Origin: Filobasidium wieringae
Taxonomy: Eukaryota; Basidiomycota; Tremellomycetes; Filobasidiales; Filobasidiaceae
Direction: 5' to 3'
Assembly: GCA_001600055.1 (NCBI GenBank)
Contig: BCIV01000010.1
Location: forward strand, 434,001 to 498,000
DNA length: 64,000 bases
This document shows positions 1-11,531 of the stretch, piece by piece; position 1 is the stretch's first letter; every line of letters begins with the position of its first letter. Position numbers and translations under genes: made by a program. The notes beneath the pieces are model-generated. The model was not told where the DNA came from. It saw only the letters and a program-made list of their open reading frames with translations, and did not search any database.

Positions 1-356
1 GATGCCAAGCAGGACTTTATCTGCTCGCGCGCCTGCTTCAGACATGGACATTCGGGAGTTCAGGATCAAGCCTTTGGGTACAATCTTGATTGCAGCATAT
101 TTTCCAGTCACGCTGTGCTTTGCGATCTTAACTCGGCCTAAAATATGATCCTAATTTAGGAAGATGTCACAGATGTATACGGTATGGCAGACGTGACGTT
201 ACCTGAACTTCCTTTTCCGATTGTCCTGCCAATCCTCCATTGACCGATCATTTTAGGTTCGTCTTTGCCTCCATGCGACGAAGACACTGGCCTTGGAGGT
301 TTATGAGCTCGGTGAGCTCGATCATCGGTTCTAGGTCTTTCTGTTGGGCGTTCCAT
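1..356 (-). CDS. Hsl1/Gin4/Nim1-family protein kinase, N-terminal part (cut by window edge)
   Basis: This is the start of a serine/threonine kinase gene; the rest lies beyond base 1. Exon 1 is 203-356 and exon 2 runs from 137 to the edge, with a GT-AG intron at 138-202 in phase 1. The first 100 or so residues hold a basic, proline-rich leader, then WRIGRTIGKGSSGRVKIAKH, the glycine-rich ATP loop, and YAAIKIVPKG with the invariant lysine. The segment after it (SEAGARADKVLLG) resembles the insert after the VAIK lysine in Hsl1, Cdr2 and Gin4 kinases. By family, such kinases act at the bud neck or cell cortex and control Wee1 and septin organisation. The start codon is the first ATG in the open frame. 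The kinase assignment is firm; the subfamily is inferred from the ATP-loop region only. Confidence 0.85.
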
Positions 357-988
357 CGTCGAGTCTGTCGCGATTCAATTGACGATAATTATTTCAAGGT
401 GTAAGGTGTGTTCCTCAAATTGGTGAATGTACTGGGTAATCAATCCGTTTATGTCGTGAGGTATTCGGATTTGATTTAATACGTCGAGGGTGTGGATGTT
501 TGTGTATATAAATGGTGTTTTGTGCTGAAGTAATGAGCAAGTAGAGTCGAATCCAGCGATAAATGAATGTGAATGAGCGTAGTCAAGGTATCTAAAACGA
601 GCGTGTTGTGGAGGGCCAGGTAGATTATCAGACAGAACAGAAGGGATAAGACATGAAGCAGCCACTTGAGACCTGTACGGTGATGGATTGCGACGTTCTT
701 TGGCATGACGGATCGTGAAACCTGCGAGGTTGTAAGTCTGCCATTTGTTGTGATGTTTGAGAAGCGCGGGACCTGAATTGTGGGCGCGCTTTCCGGGCGA
801 TTCGCGATCCAGGAACGTAAACAAGAATTCGCCGTCATCAATCAATTGTTGATGTCTTTTCCTTGCGAGCGGTAAACTACATATGTGTCGCCTGATCAGA
901 CAAAAGAATTTCGGCTATCGCATAGTTAATGAGTATACATACAACACATCTCTTCAAAAAGGACCCATGCCCATGCCACTCTGGTCAA
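357..988. other. Intergenic, kinase promoter and sulfite oxidase downstream region
   Basis: This stretch holds no coding region I can support. It lies upstream of the kinase start and downstream of the sulfite oxidase stop codon. A 156-codon open frame on the minus strand shows no family resemblance and looks like chance. Confidence 0.6.
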
Positions 989-2575
989 TCATGCATTCTC
1001 GGTGATTTCTTGGACCGACCAGCCATCAAATTGTACCCCTCTCAAATTCCATTCTGGCCACCGTTCTTGCTGCGTGCCTTCCGCATCGACTTTAACGAAT
1101 CAATGATTAGCTGATAGCTCACTAGAGGTATCCGATCATAGTACCAAGACGAATGCTTACCAGCTCTGGCAACCACGAAATTGGGTTTCCCGCCCTTTTG
1201 TGTGTCAATGGGGCGCGTGAAGTCCCACAACTGCCAATCCCATCTTCGCTGTGTATCTGCAGCTCCGGAAAGCTGTACAGCCTGCCAAACATCCTGGTTC
1301 TTAGCTGCCAATGTCAATGCCTCTTCCGAGTCATTATCTGTTCCTGTCGATCCCGGTTGCTCCACTATGGCTATCTCGATCCTGCTGACCGGTACGCCTG
1401 TCAAATCGTTAATGAAGATAAGTATTGCCCCTTGACGGAACCCATCGCCTTTAGAATCATACCTCTTCTCCCTAGACTGTAACCCTCAACCTTGAGCAAC
1501 CCTTTGCTGGCTTTAGCCTCGACGACCACAGACTGCAAGGGCGAGAAAGACAATGCCGAAACATGCTCCATCCATTCTTGCTTCGCTTCTGAAGAAGGTT
1601 TCTTTTCGTTCGGATCCATAGGAAGAGCTTTATAATCGTATTGTTGTGCGTGGTGTTGCGACTGTGGAAATATACGTCAGGTCTAGAATTAGCGAACGGC
1701 CAATCTTGCCTGCTTACCGGCTGAGAAGAGATGGTGATCTGCTTGAGCCACTTGACCGAACGAGCTCCTATTACTCCCGGTACAACCACACGAAGCGGAG
1801 CCCCATGTTCCAGAGTCAAGGGTTCGCCGTTATGATCCCAGGAAAGCATTACAGGTATATCCTCGTCGCTGTTTCATCAAGCCAGATAGATTAACGTTGT
1901 ATCAGACTCCTATGAATCTGCAGACTTACAGCAAAAGCTTGCCTTCGATACTGCCGCCGAAAACTCCTCCCTCTTCTTCCCCGCAGTCCTGACTGCTCTC
2001 AAAGATTATGTGAAACGATTTTTTGCTTGATGAGAATTGTTCAAGATGCTTTTCAAGTACTGATTTAAGCAGACAACCGCCCCAAGAAATGTTGGCTATC
2101 GTTCCTTCCTGCCATGCAACTCCCTGTGTAGATACGCCGGCATCCCCTTCTTCAAATTTGGATCGACGATTTCCGGCACACTGTTGTTTGCGTAACACAG
2201 ACCATGGCATTAACAGTGTGCAGGGCAATTGGCAGATCTATAGCTCACCTGCAAGGCGATGCTTTCTCGGATATATGGGAAGGACCCTTTAATATCTGCT
2301 AATTTAAGTCGTTGCGACGAAGCTTCAGCATTTCCCAAAGCTCCAGCTTCTACCTCAAGAGAGATATCCCAGGTATTCTCGTCCTGTTTCGGCGAGTCGT
2401 TCACAGCTTGTTGAGCATCTTGTGGTATTGGACCATGGTTACGGTGATACAAAAGATCGATAGGTGTAATGTCTGCCTTCACCAATTCCGCTGCTGACGG
2501 CTCAGCGTTGAGAGGCGTTTCAGAGTGAGTAATCATTTCGTTAAAGATGTCGTATTGAGCTGACCAGCCAGGTTT
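989..2575 (-). CDS. Sulfite oxidase (molybdopterin-dependent)
   Basis: The enzyme oxidises sulfite to sulfate with a molybdenum cofactor. Exons on the minus strand are 2249-2575, 1930-2180, 1718-1868, 1463-1661, 1161-1397 and 989-1089; all phases agree and give about 421 residues. The N-terminal Moco domain shows LLYHRNHGPIP, and splicing joins IALQ to CAGNRR, which supplies the cysteine ligand of molybdenum. The C-terminal dimerisation domain has VSRIEIAIVE, RWDWQLWDF and the final WNLRGV. There is no cytochrome b5 domain, as in other fungal members. The 5' end is unresolved: the frame stays open to about 2620 (HHPQFQKPGWSAQYD precedes the first internal ATG at 2536), so a short upstream exon carrying the start is likely. 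The last intron ends in an unusual AAAG acceptor. Confidence 0.88.
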
Positions 2576-2623
2576 CTGAAATTGCGGGTGGTGACTTGCA
2601 TGACTTGAGAAGCTCGAGATTTA

Positions 2624-5195
2624 GAGATCGAACCGCGCTCACCAAGATATACAAAATATGACGTCAGCTAGGTTCTCTCGTAATCTAGTTTCGAGTTTCA
2701 GATGAACATTCTCAGGGGACGCGAATGGTCGAGCGATGAGGCTTGAGTATTATCCCTACATCTGTGAAACAGCTATCTGAATGATCAGCAGGTACAGATG
2801 ATCAAACTGATCCATCGAACCTTTGCCCGGGCAGACCGTGCAGCATCGGCTGACTCGGAAGGATGCTCAGATGCGAGACGGGCAGACCATCTTAATACTC
2901 CCTCGGCGAGATAACAGAACACACAGATCAGATAGTTCCCTGTCGGATCGATTACTCGAACTGCTAGATATACGGTATGACTCGCTATCCTGACTATTAC
3001 TGAAGCCTCGAGATGAGCTTGCCGGTTACCCTGGCACATGGTCGGAACCTACATGCCGAAATCGCCTCGATCTTGACGATCAGCTTCAGTCCAGCCATCC
3101 TGACTGGCGGATTTGCATCAAATCAAGTCATATTATGTGACTGAATTCGTGTCCAGAAAGAGCACATCCTGACTAGGGGCGGATGCAGAGCGAAATATCT
3201 ATTTGATGCAAGTGTAGATCAGCGAGTCGGCTACAAGGCTAAGAAGGACAATCGAAGATGGGAGAAAGAAGGCGTTTGATGATGCTGTGGGTAAGAAGTA
3301 GGTGGGTTGTTGTTGCAACACTCATCAAACGTAAAAACGAATTGTATCAATTACAATTTCTGTCATAGCAAATCTAAATCAGGCTGCGGAGTATTGGTCC
3401 GGTTTGTGTATTACTAACTTTTACAGTATATCGAGGCTCAGCTTGCTGCCAGTTCAGTGAAATCGATTCAGTAGTCTCGTCTGCTCAGATTGTGCCTTAC
3501 AACAGACAGGGCTCAGACGATAGATGTAGGCAGACGGAAGCCATCCCAAGCAATCAGTATCAATTACAGGCTGTGCATCTGCAAACCCCCTGTCAAGTGC
3601 TATATGAGTATGTATCAGCATGCCATATCCCCTTGGCAAGAGCTCGTTTGGCTGTACCAACACCTGCATTACAAAATTCCACAGCAGCCTTAACGACGAT
3701 CTAACTAGAAGATACACTGTTCGATCCTATGACCTCGTAGCATGTGTGCTGCGCAGCCCATAAAAGGTATTTTCTTTGATGACCCTTATAATAGCAATTG
3801 CAGTTATCGTTGTCTACCTTGTCGAAACCTAATTTTGAGTTGGAGCGGATAGCAGACTCCTGCCCTGCTGACGAAATCGAGCCGCGCGGTTCCTGCCATA
3901 TGTGATTTGACGTCTTGTTGGTGAGATCTCGGGCAAATCTCCAGCAAAGCAGAGCCTGATATCGTCAAACGAAAGCGTAGTTGCAGCCGGAAAGAGCGTT
4001 TCGGCATTCTCCCGGCCGATCACCGATTAATCGACGTCGCTCTTCGAGGGATTCGGCTGTTTTTCCCTGAGATACTCCCGGTCTCGATTGTGCCTCCTTC
4101 GGAAAGCGCATTCGCGTGACCTGGAGTGATCACGATGTTTGAAGCCAGTTCGAAGCCAGAGTTGTCATCACGATTGGTTGCTTCGTTCCGGCGCAACACC
4201 CGTGTAGAGTAAGCTGGGAAGACGATTACGACTCTGCTAAAAACCGCTCTTCATCTCAACCTTTGCTTCCTACGCTCGAATCGCCGAACCTCGTTTGTAC
4301 CTAGAAGCTTTTAGACGATCTGTCATCTCATCATTCGTCATCTGTCGGAATGAACACTTTCTAGCGCGGGTCAGCCAACAACGTGGCAACATGATTCGCT
4401 CGATTTCTCGATCGGGACCTTTATTGTTCGTGGTTCATAGACCCGCGGTTTTGGTAGACGAGACAACATCCGGTTGGCAAAACAATCGTTCCATGGGGTT
4501 TTGATCCCGGAAGATCCAAGCCCGAGCTATCCCAAGAGCACAGCGTCACCCCCCGTCCATGTGGGTAGTCGCCCCGGGACGCCAGGAAAAACGAGGAGGA
4601 AACGGGAGCCGCTCTCACGGCTGATCTTTAGCGCTCAGGGCAGAAGAGAAGCTGCTCGAGACGGAGGCTTGCGTTGATGCTCGTCGCTTTCTTCTTTCGC
4701 GCGTGTTTCGATAGAAAGAACCAACCAGCTGGGGCTGGGTCAGTCGGTTCGCTTCGGAATGTCGAACCCAGAGTTGGTGGGATGCCTGGCTGGAGCGCTG
4801 GCACGAGTACTGGTCGAAACGAAAAGAGAGCGATCTCTCCTTTTCTACATTGTACTTTCCGGCTCCGTCCTTTTGATTCTTCCACATCATCATTCTCACT
4901 CACGTCGATATGCCTCTGGCAGTCGTGCAGCATTGATAGAGATAGTTCATTCAGCCCGTCAATCTTGAATTCGGCATTTCCTTGAGAGGATCGGTGTTTG
5001 AGCGAATACAGATTCACATTATCGCTACTGCATATCGTGTCGACGACGTTCTCTACAGTCTGCAACAGGCCGAACTACAAGCCGGACGACCAACACACCG
5101 ATCCATCACACGACCCCTTGGTATCAATAATCTCGTTTGACTGCGCAAAAAAGGGCGATATTCAGCATCTTCGCGACAACACCACATCTGACGAG
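2624..5195. other. Long region without a clear gene; right part probably SSN6 promoter and leader
   Basis: I see no open frame with family similarity or convincing splice structure here. The left part (about 2.6-4.2 kb) is ordinary intergenic sequence and may hide the first exon of the sulfite oxidase gene. From about 4.2 kb the plus strand becomes pyrimidine-rich with short ATG-started frames, as expected for the promoter and long leader of SSN6. Confidence 0.45.
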
Positions 5196-5309
5196 GTGAG
5201 TCATGAAACGTCAAGATGATCGTCGGCAACAATGTTGCCGGAACAACCCCTTTGATCGTTTGTCTTACCTCATGCTAACCTTCCCTCGGTCTTTCCATCG
5301 CTTGTTTAG
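5196..5309 (+). other. Probable intron in the 5' untranslated leader of SSN6
   Basis: A donor GAG/GTGAGT at 5196 is followed by a CTAAC branch-point motif at about 5275 and a pyrimidine-rich acceptor TTGTTTAG ending at 5309. These signals match those of the coding introns in the same gene. No protein-coding exon is evident on either side, and the SSN6 start lies 660 bases downstream, so I read it as a leader intron. Short upstream open frames flank it. The call rests on splice signals alone. Confidence 0.5.
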
Positions 5310-5969
5310 AAACAACAAAGATCCCAAAGGAAGACAGCCGCAATCGAACTGTTCTTTCCTGGGTGCCCCTTGACTTTCCCTTCTGCTCAACGATCAACCA
5401 CCTTCATCAAAGGACGTTTCGGGTTCAGGACTTGCTCACGAAACGGCGTTTGATTATTGGACCCAGCTTGAGCACGAGGATATCGAAACGCACATCCCTC
5501 GACTTGATCGGCTCCTCACACTCGAAACTGGTGATCCGTGACTGGCGTGGTCTGTAACCGTTCAAACCTTGTGAGAGAGCTTCTAGACGATCAAAGATCA
5601 TCAAAACGGAAGACAGAAGCTTCCATCACCGTGATCACACCGCCCGATCACCCTTCGTTCCATCAGTTTCCATCATCATCACCCGTCATTCGGCATTTTG
5701 ATCAAATACGCACCACACGCAACGCATCATCCCGCTTGCGTATATACGATTCCCCAACAGGCAAACAAACACACCCTTTTCCTCGCCCGTCTACTTCATC
5801 AGCGAGGATCTTCTGCTCGCTACTACTCCACACCATCACCAATCGCTGTCTACAACTCACATCGAGCTCGTACGACTCTCCGGATATCATAGGCTACACG
5901 ACAACCTCTTGTACCTGATATATCAAAGGAGACTCCGCGTGCTCAAGCAACTTCCGGCGAAGAACGAGC

Positions 5970-8900
5970 ATGAGCGGTCGTCATTCCATCGTCGGCTCAG
6001 GTCCTTTATCGTCCTCTAATCCACTACCACCACCACCTTCCGTCCATCCATCTTCAGTCTCTCACCTCGGATCCCATAACTCTCATTCCTACCACCAATC
6101 TCCCGGTAACATGAACAGCAAGACGCAGGGTCGACCGGGAACCGGCCGTTCTTCGATGATGCATGCAGATGGACCTTCTGGGGACGGATATCGTTCGGAT
6201 ATGTACGCAAGAGAAAAGGACAGGGAGAGGGAAATGGAACGAGATAGGCAGGAGAGGAGCAAGGCTAGGAACAGGGATGGCGGAAGACACAATCTTCCAC
6301 CTTTTCACAGTAACGGACATATCAGTTCTCACCCAGGTCCCACTACCCGTCATCCACTGGATATCACGCATTCCCATCCTTCCTCTCATCTGCCTCCTCC
6401 ACCAGGGCCCGGTGCATCAAACGCCGGTCATCCCGGACGAGAATCACGATCTCATCCTCATCGTCAAAGTCACAACGGACCAGGACCTTCATCCGTAAAT
6501 CAAGCTCACAATCAAATGGTCGTTTCATCAGGCGCAAATGCTATGGGTTCGACTGCCGCTCAGATTCACGCTGCTATCGTAAAAGGGACTGAAGGCCCGT
6601 TCCAGGCCCTGGCTCAGGCTAATGAACAAACTTGGCTTCTTATCGGTAAATTTAATTTATGCGTAATCTTCAACGCGTGCGTAGGATCACTGATTATGTC
6701 ATCACCCTCGTCTCCTCCAGGTGCCGTTTCTGAACAGTTATCCGATACTGGTCGAGCTTTAGTAGCTTACGAGAACGCATTGAAGCATAACCCTATGAGT
6801 GTCAGCGCTCTGACTCAGGTTGCAGGAATCGCTAGGAGTAAAGAAGAGTTTGGAAAGGCTATTGATTATTACCAGAGGACTTTGAACATTTCTCAGGAAA
6901 ACGGCGAGGTATGGGGATCTTTAGGTGAGCATAAGAAGAAGGCTCGCCGATGCAGACATCATGAACTTACCTTCGTCATCTTGATACAAAAGGTCACTGT
7001 TACTTGATGATGGACGACCTGCAGAAGGCGTACACCGCTTACCAACAGGCATTATATCGCTTGCCAAACCCGAAGGTACTTTGTCTTTTCTGAAACAGCT
7101 GTTCAGCTCCTGAGCTCATTCGATCCGATCCATGTTACAGGACTCCAAGCTGTGGTACGGGATAGGAATTCTTTACGATCGATATGGATCGCTTGAGCAT
7201 GCCGAGGAGGCTTTCTCGAGCGTCTTGAGAATGGAACCTGGTGAGTTGGCTTGTCATCTGTCAATCAAATACAGTAGCTGACAGGATACGCATATTTCCC
7301 TTTTTTCAGAGTTTGAGAAAGCGAACGAGATCTACTTCCGCTTGGGAATCATATACAAGCAACAACACAAGTACCCAGCTAGTTTGGAGTGCTTTAGATA
7401 TATCCTTGGTCACCCTCCTAGGCCATTGACCGAGGTAGACATCTGGTTCCAGATTGGTCACGTCTACGAGCAGCAGAAAGATGTACGAACTCGCTCATAC
7501 CCCAATCTTCTTGGCTTGTTATCTGACTTTCTGTTTGCTATCAGTACGGAGCTGCCAAGGAGGCATACGAAAGAGTCTTGAAGGAGTCTCCGAACCATGC
7601 CAAGGTGCTACAGCAGTTGGGTTGGCTGTATCACCAAGGGGGAGCTAGTTTCGCCAACCAAGATTCGGCAATCTCATACCTTACAAAGAGTTTAGAAGCA
7701 GGTCAGTTGCAAGCCCTTCTTGATGACGTCGCAGGGCGAACCTCAGCTGACTTCTTTGTTTGATTCAGATCCCGCTGATCCCCAGAGCTGGTACCTGCTC
7801 GGACGCGCTTTCATGGGTGGTCAAAAGTTTAACAAAGCTTATGAAGCGTATCAACAAGCAGTCTATCGGGATGGAAGGAATCCAACCTTCTGGTGCTCTA
7901 TCGGAGTGCTATATTACCAGATTAACCAGTACCGAGATGCTTTGGATGCTTATTCCAGAGCGATTCGTTTGAACCCATACATCAGTGAAGTCTGGTTCGA
8001 CCTGGGGACCCTGTATGAATCCTGCAACAATCAGATCAACGACGCTATCGATGCATACGCTAGAGCTTCGGATCTTGATCCTACGAACCAGACTATCAAG
8101 AGCCGTCTGTCTCTGCTACGAAACGTTCAGCGTGACGGTCAACCCTTACCTGCCCCACCTCCCACGCAGGATGTTCATCCTACAGCATACGGGTCTACTG
8201 CTGCGGGTGGTAGACAGTTCCACGCTCCAGGTGGTCCCGGCGGTCATCTACCTTATGAAAGCCACGCTGTAGATGGTATGCCAGTCATCAACGGACGAGA
8301 CTTGGCAGCGCCGCCACCCCCTCAAGCTGCACCTCTGCCTGCAAGTGCCTTCAGAGGCGGCGGCGGTCCTCCACCTCTACAGCTGGACGACATGAGGAAT
8401 CCGGCTGCTCATAACACGCCTTTGGCACCGATGACCGTTGACCGAAACCCTGGCAATGACTCTGCCATGAACAGGGGAGGTCCACAGGGTCACATGAACA
8501 ATGCCGAGGAACGGCGAAGAGCTCCCTTATCGCCTCCTCCCGCTGGAAGACACCGAGGCGAACCTGCTCGTGGTCCTCAAGGTGGATCAGCCGACTGGGA
8601 TCCACGACGTCGGGATGTTTGGGAGGACCGAGAGCCGGCAGGTCGTCGTGGTAGCAGATCTGATAAGTTCTCTGGTCCAGGACCTTCTTACAGGACGTCT
8701 CCAGCTCCCTCGCTCAATCGAGGATCTCCTGTCGTCCCTCCAGCTCGTCAAGCTTGGGATCCTAGACATGAGGCACTTGGCCATGGAGGACGGACTCCGG
8801 CTCACGAGGCTATCGATCGAAGGGTCTCAGGTGGTAGCGATAACCGCGGTCCAGGCCACATGAACGGACAAGTCTTTGACAGACGGATGGAAATGGAGCA

Positions 8901-10206
8901 GCCTCCTCGCAGCAGACCAGGCAGTCCGCCCAGATATGCTCCCGACGGCCGGGAAACCGAGAGGTATAGAAACGACGAACGAAGTTGGCGGGAGCATGAC
9001 GCTCGACTGCGAGAAGAAGCCGAAAAGAGAGCTCGACCAGGAGCCCGTGATCACTTCCTACCTGAATCTCGTCCTTTAGCCGGCTCAATGCGCAGTCCTG
9101 CATCCGTACATGTCGCTCCTCAAGCTGAAAGCGCAAAGAAGAAGAGGAAGTCGAGGGGTGCCTCCCCTGAAAGAGTTTCGCCTCGTGGCTCCACTTCGAG
9201 TAAAGATAAGAAACCGACGAACGAATCGCTTGGTTCCCCTCCAGCCCATCGTGTCTTGGATGATGTAGAAAGACGCTCTCCATTTGCTGGATCCCGAGCC
9301 GCATCTCCGTCAGCACCAAAAGTCGCGGCCTCTCCTATCCGGGCTGCTCCTGTTCCGCGTCAGTCCGGCCGTATCATCGATGAAGGTATGTATTGAGTTA
9401 TCCCTTGAATCGTAATTCCGCTTATCGTTTACTGTCTGTTAGATTACGATGAAGGCGCTGCGGACGCACTTATGGGCTTAGCTGGATATCGAGGTACCAA
9501 GGAAGCGAACGGAACTTCCTATATCCCAATCAGTCGCGCTGCATCCGAGGCTAGGGCAGAAACCCTACCACCTCCTTCGCTGCCTACTGAAAGCACTGCA
9601 GGTCATAAAAGGACCATTTCAGGACCGGAAGACCACCTGGGTTCAGACTACAAAAAGGCGAGGTTAAGCAGTCCTGCTCGAGCTGAAGTTCCTGCCATCG
9701 ATAAGCAAACCGCTTCGTCACTGAATCCTTCGGCTGAAATCGTCGTAGCAGTTGCGTCAGAAGCTACAACTTCCGCCGCTGAAACGCCTGTTTCTACTGC
9801 CGATAAGCCGGAGCAGGAAGTGGTTAACGGGTCTTCAACAACTGCTGCCGTCGTTCATCCACCCTCTCCCAAATCCCCTGAGGCTGACGTGATCATGGAG
9901 GCGGTATCAGGCGAGACCATTCCGGTCCAGACCAATGCGCTTCGTGCGCCAGCCGTTCCCCCTTCTGTCGCCGCTCCCTCGGAATCGGCACCAGCTTCTG
10001 CCGATCACGAGAACTCGGACACTCCAGCAAACCCTACGGAAGCCCCTAAGCGTATCGAGCCTGTCAGTGCAGAGACTTCTTCTGCTGAGCAGGTCACGAC
10101 TGCCGTTCATGAGAAGGAACCCAAACCGGAGGACAAGCCATCTGAGGATGCGAAGGAAGCAAAACCCCAAGAAGAAGCCAATGCCGCGATGGAAGTAGAG
10201 GCGTGA
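5970..10206 (+). CDS. SSN6: General transcriptional corepressor Ssn6/Cyc8 (TPR protein)
   Basis: Ssn6 forms the Tup1-Ssn6 complex and bridges DNA-bound repressors to Tup1 in the nucleus. Eight exons (5970-6645, 6721-6924, 6993-7075, 7141-7240, 7310-7482, 7545-7701, 7769-9385, 9443-10206) join in frame to 1257 residues. Residues 1-200 are Ser/Pro/His-rich. About ten tetratricopeptide repeats fill residues 210-585; typical units are ALVAYENALKHNPMS, KAYTAYQQALYRLPNPKDSK, AYEAYQQAVYRDGRNPTFW and ALDAYSRAIRLNPYISEVWF. The rest is disordered, rich in Pro, Gly, Arg and Ser, with an acidic and alanine-rich tail. The TPR block is cut by small introns, while the disordered tail is nearly intron-free. 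The start is the first ATG of the open frame and follows a long leader. Confidence 0.95.
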
Positions 10207-10495
10207 GGTTCGCAGCAGGTTGGAGGTATTGGGGAACAAGGTGAATTTGGAAAGCGCAACAACACACATATCTTTCGTTTCGAACTGTACAAGAAAAGTT
10301 GCTATATACGCACAATTTCGTAGATAAGGATTCCTATTTTTTGCCTTTTTGCTCAAGATGTTTTACCCTATTTATACGATCCAGAATGAATCAAAAGTGG
10401 ACACCGGCTTTGCGGAAGAGTTGTTCTGTTATCAATTCTCATCGCATCGTACCGACTAGAAATACAAAATCATCCCCTACATCTTGTTCGCCCGA

Positions 10496-11228
10496 TTAAG
10501 CGGAAGCTCCAGACCCACGCTTAACGGGTGTTCCCTCCCAAGCCCTGATCTTAGGTGCGGTGGTTGAGTAGGTGATAGCCCTTCCTCTCGTTCCGGTGAT
10601 GTTCTCACAGTAAGGCTATATAAAAGGTGAGTCGTTTTAACGAGATGTTGTAGATTATGTCAAAATTGTTGAACTAACAGCTTTCCATTTGGGAGTGAAT
10701 TTGGCCAACTTGGGATCATCAGGAGCTTCTTTTCGGATGTGGTGCAACCATGCGTGCCATTCAGGGACAGCCTCTATTTACGGTGTAAGAAGAAAAGTTG
10801 GCATTGGCATCAGAAAGGCTGACTTGTATATACTGATTGGTATCCGACTTACGACTGGCGTTGAAATCATCCTGCTGGTAATCTACCCATCGGTGACGAC
10901 CTAAGTGAACAAGGTATATCTAGCTTTAGTCCCGAGCCCGTAGATGCATGTCCATGCCAAACTGACCTGGAACTTCCTGGGTAGGATCGGTGTTCTCGAA
11001 GTACTTGTTTCCAAGGCTATCAGTTCCCACCAGTCGCCCATGCTTGGCATCTCCGATGTATCTAATCGAAAAACCACATTCGGCGGTAAGTGAAGATAAT
11101 TGGCAGTGTTCGGTCAGGTTGAAACCAGGGAATGCAAACTGGAAACGAGTGACGTACTGCATGTTCCTCCACCATTGACGAATTCCTCCAGACCTAATGT
11201 TCTTGAACACACGGAGGATGCTGACCAT
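10496..11228 (-). CDS. NDUFA12: NADH:ubiquinone oxidoreductase subunit NDUFA12 (B17.2)
   Basis: This is an accessory subunit of mitochondrial respiratory complex I. Five exons on the minus strand (11158-11228, 10967-11061, 10853-10900, 10679-10773, 10496-10615) give 142 residues, the usual size. Diagnostic segments are GGIRQWWRNMQYIGDAKHG, RLVGTDSLGNKYFEN, GRHRWVDYQ, VPEWHAWLHH and ITYSTTAPKIRAWEG. The first junction is phase 2: CA joins A to give the Gln before YIGDAKHG. It converges with SSN6, the two stop codons being 289 bases apart, and is divergent from the septin gene over 303 bases, which must hold both promoters. Confidence 0.94.
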
Positions 11229-11531
11229 GTTGTCTCGATGTCTAGCTACCGCTGTGAAAACGCTAGTGGGTACAGATGAGATCAGCTATATTCAGGTATG
11301 GGCTTTGCCTTATTGGAGAGATGCGATGGGTCAAGCATCAACAGCTAAAACGAACCGCGGTGCGGATCATAACGCTCTGTCGAGATGAGCTCGGACTTCG
11401 GGACCCATTCCTGGGTATCGCTGTTGTTATTGTGAGGTATCATCATCAGCTACCAAAGACATTCGAAGATGGACATGTCGAACTTATTCTTTCCTGACTT
11501 CCACAACTCTGATAGCACATAGCGAATAGAG

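Noticed and set aside
375..845. 156-codon minus-strand open frame upstream of the kinase
   Set aside because: No similarity, no splice context, and it sits where the kinase promoter and leader are expected.
4628..5065. 145-codon minus-strand open frame in the SSN6 leader region
   Set aside because: No recognisable sequence; it is antisense to the pyrimidine-rich leader and overlaps two other chance frames.
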